From: Nanobdellota archaeon
Lineage (GTDB): Archaea > Nanobdellota > Nanobdellia > Woesearchaeales > GW2011-AR15
Reading direction: 5' to 3'
Length of the DNA: 13,391 nt
Assembly: GCA_018815145.1 (NCBI GenBank)
Contig: JAHIYL010000086.1
Coordinates: 1-13,391, forward strand
Shown: in pieces, positions 1-7,882 of the stretch
Layout: the number at the start of each line of letters is the position of its first letter
Numbering within the stretch: position 1 is the stretch's first letter
The notes under the pieces: model-generated
Seen by the model: the letters and a program-made list of their open reading frames with translations, nothing else
What the model was told of the DNA's origin: nothing
Databases searched by the model: none
Position numbers and translations under genes: made by a program

Positions 1-10
1 AATAGAAAAT

Positions 11-136
11 TCAATGAACGAGCTTGTGTGCCTTTTTATCTAAAATGGGCTTTACGCCCTTCATGCCAAAGGCATCAGTATATGTGAAAATATTTTCAAG
101 AATCTCCGGACAAGCAAAGCACAGTCCGAGAGAGTT
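11..136 (-). other. Open in-frame tail past the stop of the 254-aa gene; possible remnant of another gene's 3' end
   Basis: Directly after the TGA at 137-139 the same frame stays open for 41 codons, ending at a TGA at 11-13. The conceptual peptide begins NSLGLCFACPEILENIF and ends KKAHKLVH. It does not resemble the part of the large paralogues that should follow the 254-aa protein, so it is not their missing continuation. Its composition looks protein-like, which could mean the residual 3' end of a gene disrupted by recombination, but a 41-codon open frame also occurs by chance. On the minus strand the stretch contains two short stem-loops, at 63-75 (5-bp stem, 3-nt loop) and 47-59 (4-bp stem, 5-nt loop). 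I see no start codon with a promoter for it. Confidence 0.25.
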
Positions 137-901
137 TCAATCTTCTAAAACAGCATTATCATAGGTAGGCATATTAATTCTCCTGACATCCTCTCTATTT
201 TTTGAATCATATATCTTTACATCCCTGCCTAGGACAGCACCCCAATGATCAAATGAGAAATCTTCTTCAGGTGGAATCTCAACAGCTTTGAACAATTCAC
301 TTTGCCTGAGAATTGGCATTCTTTCTACTGCTACCCTTGGTCTTGTAGTAAATGGTTTTGTTTTGGTAGGCTGTGGAATGATGATCTCTGTACCATATGG
401 ATTCAGGATGTGATAGTTGCCTGGACCTAAATGCGCAACATAGTCCAGACTTGATGCCTTATACTCATGCCAAGTCCTGTCCCTGATTTTAAGCCGCGTT
501 TCTGTAATAGAAGCTATTTTCAGAGAAACCTCTCCATTGAATATATCAGAAACAATATTAGGTGTTAACCTTGTTGAGTTCTCAAAACTATACTCAATTG
601 CTGAGACTGTATGTTCTGAAGCAGTATTATAGTCATCACTTTGTGCAAGATTTTCTGCAAATGACAGCATAAAATCCTGATCTGGTTGTGCAAGTGCTGC
701 CTGAAGAAAGAGTATCTTATCAAGCTGGTCATATCTTTGTTCCTTGTCTGTTTTTTTTGAGATAGCATCCAATGCACTATTGAAATCATCAGGACTTTCA
801 TAAAGAATGCTAAGAATATCATAATATCTCTCATCATCAGAGAGATTTCTGTTCAGAATTTTTTCCAGTGCATCTATACTATTTTTGGTAACAGAGGTCA
901 T
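137..901 (-). CDS. N-terminal-half paralogue of the large methyltransferase-like family (254 aa, lacks the catalytic-like core)
   Basis: A 254-aa soluble protein with no named function. It carries the family helical module, with YDQLD at residues 57-61 matching LDQLD at 60-64 of the 799-aa protein. T133, R136 and R140, followed by T-W, match T140, R143 and R147 plus T-W there. A strand ending in PRVAV (residues 188-192) matches PRVAV in the 799-aa protein. The last residues, MPTYDNAVLED, align with VPLYDGDML of that protein, and translation then stops just before the long helix and glycine-rich core. The protein is therefore a module-only family member, either a truncated gene or a deliberately short adaptor or regulator. 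It probably has its own promoter: a TATA box about 27 nt upstream of the ATG, consistent with a leaderless mRNA, and an oligo-T tract separates it from the upstream methyltransferase gene. The start is supported by that spacing. Frame and homology are clear; function is unknown. Confidence 0.85.
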   Translation of the reverse strand: MTSVTKNSIDALEKILNRNLSDDERYYDILSILYESPDDFNSALDAISKKTDKEQRYDQLDKILFLQAALAQPDQDFMLSFAENLAQSDDYNTASEHTVSAIEYSFENSTRLTPNIVSDIFNGEVSLKIASITETRLKIRDRTWHEYKASSLDYVAHLGPGNYHILNPYGTEIIIPQPTKTKPFTTRPRVAVERMPILRQSELFKAVEIPPEEDFSFDHWGAVLGRDVKIYDSKNREDVRRINMPTYDNAVLED

Positions 902-922
902 TCTCTCGTCTATGTTGTCATA

Positions 923-932
923 TTATATATAA
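923..932 (-). promoter_or_regulatory. TATA box of the 254-aa gene
   Basis: The plus strand reads ttatatataa, a symmetric TATA core centred about 27 nt before the ATG at 901. The minus strand has GGAAAC just upstream, acceptable as a purine-rich BRE. The spacing implies transcription starting at or very near the ATG, so a leaderless message. Inferred from archaeal promoter geometry. Confidence 0.6.
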
Positions 933-940
933 ATGTTTCC

Positions 941-947
941 AAAAAAA
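941..947 (-). terminator. Oligo-T terminator after the methyltransferase gene
   Basis: Seven consecutive T on the minus strand begin 5 nt after the TAG stop at 953-955. Archaeal RNA polymerase commonly terminates at such U-tracts without a hairpin. Its position just before the next gene's TATA box supports separate transcription of the 254-aa gene. Confidence 0.4.
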
Positions 948-952
948 TTACT

Positions 953-2473
953 CTAGGCGTATAGAGGTTTGACAGCGTGGAATTTTGTTGTTGTGTAATC
1001 TATGGATAATTCACGGTTTTTATATATTTCACTCAAAAGATCATCAGCCAGTGTCGCACTGCCCAAATTTTTAAATCCTTTAAATCTTTCATACTTGAAA
1101 TTCCTGAAATTTGCTGCTTTGATGGCGCTTTCATATTTGGCCAGATCCTCAACAGCTTCAAGCACATCATATGCTGTCTGATGTTTAATATCTATATCAT
1201 ATTTAGGAAGATTATCTCCCATCCATTTGATGTAGTTGAATCCTTCTCCTGTCCTAACTCCTGAAAGGATATCTTTCAGTAATTTTTCAGCCAGTTCTTT
1301 ATACTCTTGTTCATCGATTATCTCATCTGAATATCCCATCAGTGGAAGGAATACAGTAACCTGCTCGACAGCATACCTGACACACTCTTCCCAAGGAATC
1401 TCTGCAGTTGAACTATATTTTTTATCTGCAAGATCCCGTAATGCTTTTGCGTCAGCAATATCCTCAAGTTTTTCTCCTCTATCAAGTGTGAAGGTAATCC
1501 CTTCAGGAGTCTTCAGGATTGTCCTATATTTTCCATCATCACTCTTTCTAAGATTATGGGCCTGATATTTTGAGACAGTAGGATCCCAGAAACTCATCTC
1601 TCCACCATGAGCAAGTATTTCATATACATCCCTAAAGAATTTTTCTTTATGTGTTACATGGCATATGGCTACACCGGAAATCATGATGTCAACACTGCCG
1701 GCATCCAGGTTTTCAGAGATGTCTCTGAAATTTGAATTTACCTTCTCAATATTTTCAATCCTAAATTCATCCTGAAGATTTTTTTTTGCCTGTTCCATCT
1801 GAGCTTTAGATACATCAACAAGGATCAATTTTGTCTTTTCAAGATAATTCTCTGGGATACGTCTCTTTCCGTTTGCATCCGGTTTGCTCAATTCTTTCAT
1901 ATATGCCAGCAGCTGATTGCTTGTTGCACCATCGCCAGATCCAAAATCCGCAATGACCAATGATCCCTTTTCATTGAAGGTCCTGATTATCTTGTCAGTA
2001 AGATCTACTGCAATCCTTGCATTCCTATCTGCATAGTTCAAAGTTGAATCCAGTTTTTTATGGCCGGTGCCTGCTGCAGGGTCGTTCCACTCATATCTAT
2101 AAGATTCATCGCCAAGTTTATGTATGGTCTCTTTCAGTGTTTTACGCAAAAAAAGATATAAACTATCATCTGTTCTGGACTCATTAAGCAGTGTCCTTAA
2201 TTCATTCTCTTTTTTGAGACTATCATCCATCTTGAGGATTATGGCGTCTAGATTGACAAATGATTCAAGATAATCCGGTACCACACGGGCAAAAGTTCCA
2301 AGATTGGAAACTGGATAATCAGAGTTCCAATAAGGATCAAGATATTCTATGTATGGCTCAGCAATCATAGAGAGCTTTTCTCCGCCTGTCCTTCCTCTTG
2401 TCTGTTCACTGAATTCCGGATTAGACAATTCAGTAAATATCAGATCAGATAATTCTTTTTGCTCCATTTTCAC
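953..2473 (-). CDS. Class I SAM-dependent methyltransferase with long N- and C-terminal extensions (506 aa)
   Basis: The Rossmann-fold SAM-binding core is clear. Motif I is ADFGSGDG at residues 175-182, the acidic end of strand 2 is D220 in LILVDVS, strand 4 is around DIMISGVAICHV (262-273), and strand 5 is GGEMSFWDP (290-298) after the helix FFRDVYEIL. Substrate is unknown; about 160 residues precede and 200 follow the core, unlike small-molecule methyltransferases of minimal size. Residues about 38-82 contain EPY, a spaced LD and ILKM, resembling the helical module of the large paralogues, and the helix before motif I also has a counterpart there, so this may be their canonical relative. 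The gene overlaps the upstream membrane-protein gene by 4 nt as GTGA, suggesting translational coupling. Two starts are possible: GTG at 2473, with GGTGA 4 nt upstream, or ATG at 2467, 10 nt from it. I keep the GTG with reservation. Confidence 0.9.
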   Translation of the reverse strand: MKMEQKELSDLIFTELSNPEFSEQTRGRTGGEKLSMIAEPYIEYLDPYWNSDYPVSNLGTFARVVPDYLESFVNLDAIILKMDDSLKKENELRTLLNESRTDDSLYLFLRKTLKETIHKLGDESYRYEWNDPAAGTGHKKLDSTLNYADRNARIAVDLTDKIIRTFNEKGSLVIADFGSGDGATSNQLLAYMKELSKPDANGKRRIPENYLEKTKLILVDVSKAQMEQAKKNLQDEFRIENIEKVNSNFRDISENLDAGSVDIMISGVAICHVTHKEKFFRDVYEILAHGGEMSFWDPTVSKYQAHNLRKSDDGKYRTILKTPEGITFTLDRGEKLEDIADAKALRDLADKKYSSTAEIPWEECVRYAVEQVTVFLPLMGYSDEIIDEQEYKELAEKLLKDILSGVRTGEGFNYIKWMGDNLPKYDIDIKHQTAYDVLEAVEDLAKYESAIKAANFRNFKYERFKGFKNLGSATLADDLLSEIYKNRELSIDYTTTKFHAVKPLYA

Positions 2474-3012
2474 AGCTTCACCAGATTGACTAAAAATCTT
2501 GCCAGTGTATTCAAAAAGATGTAATTGAAAAGCACATTCAGCGAGCTTGTGTACAGTGTCTCAAGAGCATTGAAACCAAACAGGGTCCAACCAATGCCCA
2601 TTATGATATTGATTGTAATATTTATCACAATGCCTAATGCAACTATCGATGATATGTTTATTGTTGAGGTCAGGATTGCTGCAAGACAGATACCTGCCAA
2701 TGTGACCAGAGAATAATGTGTTATCTGGCCGACAGCTGCCTGTCCCAAGATATATGCAGAGCAACCTACGATGATACCTATGGCTGGATTAAAGGCAACA
2801 GACATGATTATTGTCACAAATGTCACAAGTTCAAACCCAATATACTTGAAATACTGCTGATAAAGAAGGGATGCAGCTCCTATCAGTATCATTACAATGC
2901 ACCAGAAAGCAACCCTCAAAAAAGGTACAATTACAAGAACAAGCAAAATAGGAAGCACTTTAAGTATATTCCTGTTGACTTTCCATTTTTTTTTTCTGAC
3001 TGTTCGTCTCAT
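2470..3012 (-). CDS. Small polytopic membrane protein (180 aa, about 5-6 transmembrane helices)
   Basis: A basic cytoplasmic N-terminus (MRRTVRKKKWKVNR) is followed by hydrophobic segments at roughly residues 15-31, 33-50, 60-78, 80-97, 102-118, 121-142 and 155-175. Adjacent ones may pair into single helices or hairpins, so 5-6 crossings are likely. The stretch GFELVTF followed by FNPAIGIIVG recalls the substrate-binding (S) subunits of ECF transporters or MreD-like proteins in hydropathy and glycine placement, but I do not see a diagnostic motif and assign no family. It is the first gene of a minus-strand unit and its stop overlaps the start of the methyltransferase gene, so the two are probably co-translated and may function together at the membrane. 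It faces the Lrp-type regulator across a 111-bp intergenic region. Confidence 0.85.
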   Translation of the reverse strand: MRRTVRKKKWKVNRNILKVLPILLVLVIVPFLRVAFWCIVMILIGAASLLYQQYFKYIGFELVTFVTIIMSVAFNPAIGIIVGCSAYILGQAAVGQITHYSLVTLAGICLAAILTSTINISSIVALGIVINITINIIMGIGWTLFGFNALETLYTSSLNVLFNYIFLNTLARFLVNLVKL

Positions 3013-3038
3013 ATTTCATAATTGTCTTTATATAGTAG

Positions 3039-3048
3039 TTATATAAAT
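3039..3048 (-). promoter_or_regulatory. Probable TATA box of the membrane protein / methyltransferase unit
   Basis: The minus strand reads ATTTATATAA, centred about 31 nt upstream of the ATG at 3012, giving a predicted 5' leader of only a few nucleotides. A second TATA-like string at 3027-3036 is only about 20 nt from the ATG, too close for normal archaeal spacing, so I prefer this one. Confidence 0.5.
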
Positions 3049-3050
3049 GG

Positions 3051-3062
3051 ATATTTAAATAT
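3051..3062. promoter_or_regulatory. 12-bp perfect palindrome, candidate operator in the divergent promoter region
   Basis: atatttaaatat is a perfect 12-bp inverted repeat. It lies directly upstream of the minus-strand TATA box, on top of the expected BRE of the membrane-protein gene, and about 30 bp upstream of the plus-strand TATA box of the Lrp-type regulator. Lrp/AsnC proteins bind AT-rich palindromes, so autoregulation or divergent control is plausible. In an AT-rich intergenic region such a palindrome can also arise by chance. Confidence 0.3.
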
Positions 3063-3092
3063 ATGTTTTTGAAGTTTTATCAGATAGTAATA

Positions 3093-3104
3093 TTTTTATA
3101 TAAT
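3093..3104 (+). promoter_or_regulatory. TATA box of the tandem Lrp/AsnC regulator
   Basis: tttttatataat is centred about 25-26 nt upstream of the ATG at 3124, the expected distance from TATA box to transcription start, so the mRNA is probably leaderless. No Shine-Dalgarno sequence is visible before the ATG. Confidence 0.55.
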
Positions 3105-3123
3105 AAGGAAATAATGATGACAA

Positions 3124-4089
3124 ATGGATATAATAAAATTGGACAAAAAGGATAGGCTGATAATCTATGAACTGGATAAAAATTCAAGGCAGTCATATTC
3201 CCAGATAGGCAGATCAGTCAAATTATCTAAAGAAGTGGTCAACTACAGGATACAGAGGCTTGAAGAGAACAAGATTGTACTTGGATATTATCTTATAATC
3301 AATCATTTTAAGCTTGGTCTGAATTATATCCGGGTTTTTTTTAAGTATCAGGATATAAATACAGAAAAAGAAAAAGAAATCATAAAATACATCAGTGATC
3401 TCCCTCAGATTGGCTGGCTTGGAAGCCAGGATGGGATATGGGACCTTGTTGCAGTCTTTCAGGTCAGGACAAATGAGGAATTGAATGATATCCTAAAAAG
3501 AATCTATTTTAAGTTTGGCAATTATCTGCAGGACAGGGAAATCACTCCGTCTTTAAGGATATCGCATTTCAAGCATCATTTTTTGCATGGAGTCAGAGAT
3601 TATTCTTATGATCTGATCGAGGGTCCATTGCAGGACATGAAAATAGATGAGATTAATTACAGGATATTGAAATCGCTTAGCGAGGATGCAAGAAAAAGCA
3701 TAATCGAGATATCCAACAGTGTAGGAATATCATCAAAAAACGTCATCCATAGGATTAAGAAACTTGAAGAGAATGGAATCATCATTGCTTATAAGACAGC
3801 TTTCAATCTTCCGCTCCTGGGTTACCATTATTTTCACATATTTCTGAATCTCAAGGATTCGTCATATGAATTTGAGAAGAAAGTGTATAATTACCTGGCT
3901 CAGCATAAATACATCTTCTATATAAGCCAGGCACTTGGAAAAGCTGATTTTGAATTTGAGATAGCCCTGAAATCTCATAATGAACTCTTTGATTTCATGA
4001 AAGAATTAAGGGATAAGTTCTATGAGAACATAAAAGAATATTCATCTGTCCTGATATATAAGACTTATAAGATCAATTATCTGCCTTGA
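3124..4089 (+). CDS. Tandem Lrp/AsnC-type transcriptional regulator (two wHTH-ligand domain repeats, 321 aa)
   Basis: DNA-binding regulator made of two Lrp/AsnC units. Unit 1 has a winged helix-turn-helix at about residues 5-55 (L-D-x-x-D-x-x-I-x-x-E-L opening, recognition helix around SKEVVNYRIQRLEENKIV) and an alpha-beta sensor-like domain to about 155. Unit 2 repeats this from about 172 (KIDEINYRILKSLSEDAR, then SSKNVIHRIKKLEENGII) to 321. A normal Lrp protein is about 150 aa, so this is a full tandem fusion, a form found in several archaeal lineages. Ligand is unknown. It is the only plus-strand gene; it diverges from the membrane protein and converges on the last large paralogue with a single base between the two stops. 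Likely targets are its own promoter and the flanking minus-strand units, by position only. Confidence 0.93.
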   Translation: MDIIKLDKKDRLIIYELDKNSRQSYSQIGRSVKLSKEVVNYRIQRLEENKIVLGYYLIINHFKLGLNYIRVFFKYQDINTEKEKEIIKYISDLPQIGWLGSQDGIWDLVAVFQVRTNEELNDILKRIYFKFGNYLQDREITPSLRISHFKHHFLHGVRDYSYDLIEGPLQDMKIDEINYRILKSLSEDARKSIIEISNSVGISSKNVIHRIKKLEENGIIIAYKTAFNLPLLGYHYFHIFLNLKDSSYEFEKKVYNYLAQHKYIFYISQALGKADFEFEIALKSHNELFDFMKELRDKFYENIKEYSSVLIYKTYKINYLP

Positions 4090-4090
4090 T

Positions 4091-5944
4091 CTAAAGAGGA
4101 TTATAATCGAGCCTCATTCCCGCAGGTTTTCTGAATTTTTTATATAAATCAGGATTTGGTTTTGCTTCAAAGGCGTTGTCCAAAAGCAATCCAAGATCGA
4201 AGTTAACATCCTTTGGTTTTCCATCTTGATTAAAGTATGTTAATCTTTGTGTTTTGCCGAATTTGCTCGTAGCATCACAGACAATCCTGGAGACTTCGGC
4301 TTCTCTGCCTATAGTAATTATTGATTGAGGAGAATATATATGGCCTATTCTTGTCTGATATTTGCGGCTAAGATACTTCCCGTCAAATATCCTGTTCAGA
4401 GTTGGCTTGTCAGGTCTCCTTGATGTGACAAACGAGATCTGTGTGTCCGCATCCACCTGATTTTTCCCAAGCATCAATCCTGCTTCTGCCCTGATTCCTA
4501 TATCAAATAGATATGACTCATACGCTTGGCTAGGTTTTTCCTCCGGAGTTTTATTTTCATTTCCTGTCCTCATCTTCTTTTCAAGGACAAAATCAGCATA
4601 ATATCTGGCTGAATTCAACGGCAGACCCAGAAGAATAGATGAGAGATACATCATATAGGCTTCATTCTCAAGTCCTGAGTAGTCAGTGTCCATAGATAGA
4701 CCCATATTCAACAAGCCTGATTTTTTGCTTAACTGAGGTGTGCCTGCAACACCGATGTGCGCAGTGTCAAAGTAGTCGGATTTATTTAGTGCAGTATGGA
4801 TATTCTTGAAAAATTGTACCTGTTTATCAAATCCAAAATTGAATGGAGACTGGTCTGCTCTCCAGACAATATGAAATTCACTATCATCTGCATTTCCCAG
4901 TCTGTCCGGGTCAGCCTTTTTTGCTGCCTCAATTACTTTTCTCCTCAATGCTGGGTTTGGACTTAGAAGATCTGCTTCTTTGCCTGTTATGCTTCCATAT
5001 TTTACATCTTTTTCATGTGTCTTAAGGATATTTTTGACATTCTCTGCAACCTGCTTTTCCCACTGGTCAAAATTATAGTCAATGAATACAGGCATATAAT
5101 CAGGAAATAGCTCTTTGATCTCTGCCAGTTCATGGTTTCCCGGGCCGCTGAAAAGAGCTGCATAGATCTTGTATTTTTTTCCTTTTTCATCCATCACCCT
5201 TTCTTCAAAACCTGTCTTTTTCACCTCCTGCCGGATGTAGCGCATGATATCCAGATCATGGTTGCGCAGATGATAAGTAGAGTTCTTTGATTTAGGGTGG
5301 ATTCCTGTGGCATGATCATAAAGGTAGCATGCATAGCCAGAGTAGCCGCTGACATGAGAAAAATCTATTGTCATGTCTCGCGGTTCAAGTGTATATCTTT
5401 TGCCAAGCCTTCTGTTTCCAATGTCAGCTTCCCATATTTTTCTGTCAGTAGGTCTTCGCCTCAGTTTGACACGGGGATGCTTTGGGTCAAGCTTTACTCT
5501 GTACCCCTCTTTTCCTTCAACCAGATCTCTTTTGAGTAATTCTTCGCGATAGACCAGTCTTTGCTCTGTATGTGCTACAACCCTGCCATCCAAAATCGAG
5601 CAGGGATTCTGGAATATCTGCCTTGCTTCAAGAGCAGTTGCTCTTTGTGATGATTCTTGTTTCAGCTCAATTAAGGATATAAGATTTTCAGTGTAAAGAG
5701 CTAGTTCATCAATTGAAATATCTGCAATATGCGTTAAATACTCTTTTATTATCCATATGTTTTGTCTCTCCTGCGTATAATTCATGAACAATAACCTGTC
5801 TAATTGATTGAGTCTTTGATTAGATTCAGGATCATCAACAATTCTCTCAAGAGGACTGGCTGAACCGATGATCGGGTGGTATGCAGCTATAGGATCATCT
5901 CGGTCAGACAATCGAAGCAGCATTTCAAGTTTTGTTTTGTTCAT
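4091..5944 (-). CDS. Divergent methyltransferase-like family protein, sub-pair A (617 aa)
   Basis: Last gene of the four-paralogue array; I know no named family for it. The N-terminal helical module (residues about 1-100) has LNQLD at 45-49. T126, R129 and R133 form the linker motif and P157-R-V a short strand. A sub-pair block follows: DFSHV at 194-198, GY.CYLYD..TG to about 214, and LRNHD near 226-230. The core starts with the strand KIYAALF and SGPGNHE at 266-272, then an acidic strand-2 end at D289 (PVFIDY), WR.D..PFNF at 361-370 and DTDY...EN at 419-427. The order is that of a Rossmann methyltransferase. C-terminal features are TSRRPDK (507-513) and SPQSI...GR (538-547). It overlaps the 641-aa gene by ATGA, which fixes the start and suggests coupling. 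Methyltransferase activity is inference. Confidence 0.88.
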   Translation of the reverse strand: MNKTKLEMLLRLSDRDDPIAAYHPIIGSASPLERIVDDPESNQRLNQLDRLLFMNYTQERQNIWIIKEYLTHIADISIDELALYTENLISLIELKQESSQRATALEARQIFQNPCSILDGRVVAHTEQRLVYREELLKRDLVEGKEGYRVKLDPKHPRVKLRRRPTDRKIWEADIGNRRLGKRYTLEPRDMTIDFSHVSGYSGYACYLYDHATGIHPKSKNSTYHLRNHDLDIMRYIRQEVKKTGFEERVMDEKGKKYKIYAALFSGPGNHELAEIKELFPDYMPVFIDYNFDQWEKQVAENVKNILKTHEKDVKYGSITGKEADLLSPNPALRRKVIEAAKKADPDRLGNADDSEFHIVWRADQSPFNFGFDKQVQFFKNIHTALNKSDYFDTAHIGVAGTPQLSKKSGLLNMGLSMDTDYSGLENEAYMMYLSSILLGLPLNSARYYADFVLEKKMRTGNENKTPEEKPSQAYESYLFDIGIRAEAGLMLGKNQVDADTQISFVTSRRPDKPTLNRIFDGKYLSRKYQTRIGHIYSPQSIITIGREAEVSRIVCDATSKFGKTQRLTYFNQDGKPKDVNFDLGLLLDNAFEAKPNPDLYKKFRKPAGMRLDYNPL

Positions 5945-7866
5945 GTTTGTTTGATTTGTCTTCCATAATCAAGCACAAGATTGTGATTGTAGATTCTTTC
6001 ACCGTCTTTAAAAAATAGGTTTTTAAAACCTTTTTCAGGACGACGATCAAATGCATTGTTCAATAACATACCAATAGGAAAACTTGGATCTATAGGATAA
6101 GTTTTTGACTCAAAATAAGTTATTGCCTTTGGGTTTTGATTTCCAGTTACTCTTTTAATAGAATAGACAATTCTGGTAATTTCAGCTTCTCTCCCCATTG
6201 TGATTATTGATTGTGGAGAATACAAGTGACCAGATGAAGTCAAATAATATCCACTCATTCCAATTTTTTTAAATAATCTGCTGAGTGCTGTTTTATCCGG
6301 CCTTCTCGAAGTGACAAATGAGATTTGTGTGTTTGTTGGCACTGTGTTTTCTCCCAGCACAAGCCCTTTTTTTGCATAAACACCAATATCATACAGATAA
6401 TTCTGATATATTTTGCTTGTTTTCTTTTGCTTCAGTCCCAGTTTTTCCTTTTCCAGTCTTATATCTACCATTCCTTCAGGATATTTTTCCTCAAGTACAA
6501 AATCTGCATAATATTTTGTTGATCTAATTGGTAAACCTAGAATTATGGAAGATATATACATCATGTATGCTTCATTTTCCAGGTCTGAATAATCAGTATC
6601 ATTTGCAATACCCATATTCATAAGATGGGATGCTTGATTTACTTGAGGAGTCCTTGCCACACCTATATGAGCAGTATCATAGTAATCACTTTCTCGCAGA
6701 GCGGCTTTGATGTTTTTGAAGAACTGTACCTGTTGCTTAAAACCAAAATTAAATGGTGTTTGATCAGACCTCCACACAATATGAACATCCTTATGCTCAA
6801 CATTATTTGGTAATGCACCACATTTTTTTGCTGCCTTGATAACTTGATATCTCAATTTTTCATTTTTGACGAGAAGATTAGCCTTGCTTCCCTTTAGGCT
6901 CCCAAATTTGACGTCTGGCCCAAGAATTTCTTTAACATTATGTTTTACCTGCTGTTCCCAATTATCAAAATTAATATCAACAAATACCGGAATGTAATCA
7001 GGGAATAATTCCTTTATCTCACCCAATTCATGATTGCCTGGGCCACTGAAAAGTGCAGCATATATATTGTGCTTTTTTCCTTTTCTAATCTGGAATTCAT
7101 TTTCATATCCTGACATATCAATCTCGTGGCGCAGATGCCTCATTATTTCCATATCATGCTGCCGCAAAAAGTAAGTTGAATTTTCTGAGTCAGGATGAAC
7201 ACCAGTTGCCAGATCATAAAGATAACATGAATACCCAGAGTATGCATTGACATGGGAAAAATCTAGTACATTTGTTCTTTCTTCAGCAGCGTAGATTCCT
7301 TCACCTGATGAAATATTTTCTGCCAGACAACCACTAAAATCTTCTGAGACAGGTCCCAGTCTAACCCTCGGTTGCCCTTTCTTTAGATTAATTCGATAGC
7401 CATGTTTTCCTTGTCTTAAGTTACCACTGACAAGTCTTTTTCGGTCAGCAAGTCTTTTTTCAGTATATTCAACAACTCTTCCATCTAGAGCAGAGGCAGG
7501 ATTATTAAATAGACACACTGTTTCTAACCCTGTCTGAATTTTTGGATTTTCATACTTTAATTCAATTAATGATATCAAGTGTTCAGTGTCCTGAGTTATC
7601 TCCTCCAGAGTTCGTTCCTTGATCCTTTTTAAATATAAATCAATCAGATTATATGGAGGAACCTCATGACTGAAAACCATAAACAATAATCTGTCCAGTT
7701 GATCTAGTTTGCCGTAGTCTTTTGCTTCAGCAACATATTTGAGATTTTCAAGGCTTGTTTGGGATATATTTTCAAAGGATTCTAGTACATTGACATAACT
7801 AGTTGCGGGATTTTTTAGTCCCTTATCCCAATGCCTCAGCAGCCATTCAAGCCTGTTCCTGTTCAT
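5941..7866 (-). CDS. Divergent methyltransferase-like family protein, sub-pair A (641 aa)
   Basis: Closest relative of the 617-aa protein downstream, sharing the opening (N-[RK]-x-[RK]-L-E-x-L-L-R), LDQLD at 54-58, T135/R138/R142, P166-R-V and the block DFSHVNAYSGY (202-212) with LRQHD at 234-238. The core shows SGPGNHE at 274-280, PVFVD ending at D297, WRSDQTPFNF at 365-374, DTDY...EN at 423-431, TSRRPDK at 519-525 and SPQSI...GR at 550-559. It differs from the 617-aa protein by an insert around residues 177-197. The start at 7866 is preceded by AAGGA with 6 nt spacing, a reasonable Shine-Dalgarno site, and lies 16 bp after the stop of the 948-aa gene. Enzymatic role is inferred from core topology only. 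Confidence 0.88.
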   Translation of the reverse strand: MNRNRLEWLLRHWDKGLKNPATSYVNVLESFENISQTSLENLKYVAEAKDYGKLDQLDRLLFMVFSHEVPPYNLIDLYLKRIKERTLEEITQDTEHLISLIELKYENPKIQTGLETVCLFNNPASALDGRVVEYTEKRLADRKRLVSGNLRQGKHGYRINLKKGQPRVRLGPVSEDFSGCLAENISSGEGIYAAEERTNVLDFSHVNAYSGYSCYLYDLATGVHPDSENSTYFLRQHDMEIMRHLRHEIDMSGYENEFQIRKGKKHNIYAALFSGPGNHELGEIKELFPDYIPVFVDINFDNWEQQVKHNVKEILGPDVKFGSLKGSKANLLVKNEKLRYQVIKAAKKCGALPNNVEHKDVHIVWRSDQTPFNFGFKQQVQFFKNIKAALRESDYYDTAHIGVARTPQVNQASHLMNMGIANDTDYSDLENEAYMMYISSIILGLPIRSTKYYADFVLEEKYPEGMVDIRLEKEKLGLKQKKTSKIYQNYLYDIGVYAKKGLVLGENTVPTNTQISFVTSRRPDKTALSRLFKKIGMSGYYLTSSGHLYSPQSIITMGREAEITRIVYSIKRVTGNQNPKAITYFESKTYPIDPSFPIGMLLNNAFDRRPEKGFKNLFFKDGERIYNHNLVLDYGRQIKQT

Positions 7867-7882
7867 TTTCTTTCCTTTGATT

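Noticed and set aside
137..139. TGA as a recoded (selenocysteine or tryptophan) codon joining the 254-aa protein to the downstream tail
   Set aside because: TGA ends several neighbouring genes, TGG is used for Trp, and the tail does not continue the paralogue alignment.
1236..1565. 109-codon plus-strand frame opposite the methyltransferase gene
   Set aside because: It is antisense to a clearly coding, motif-bearing gene and has Ser-rich low-complexity composition with no start signal.
5130..5150. GNHE in the SGPGNHE motif read as a calcineurin-like metallophosphoesterase signature
   Set aside because: The 799 and 948-aa paralogues have S-[RK]-HE here, and the D-x-H and G-D-x-x-[DN] motifs of that family are absent.
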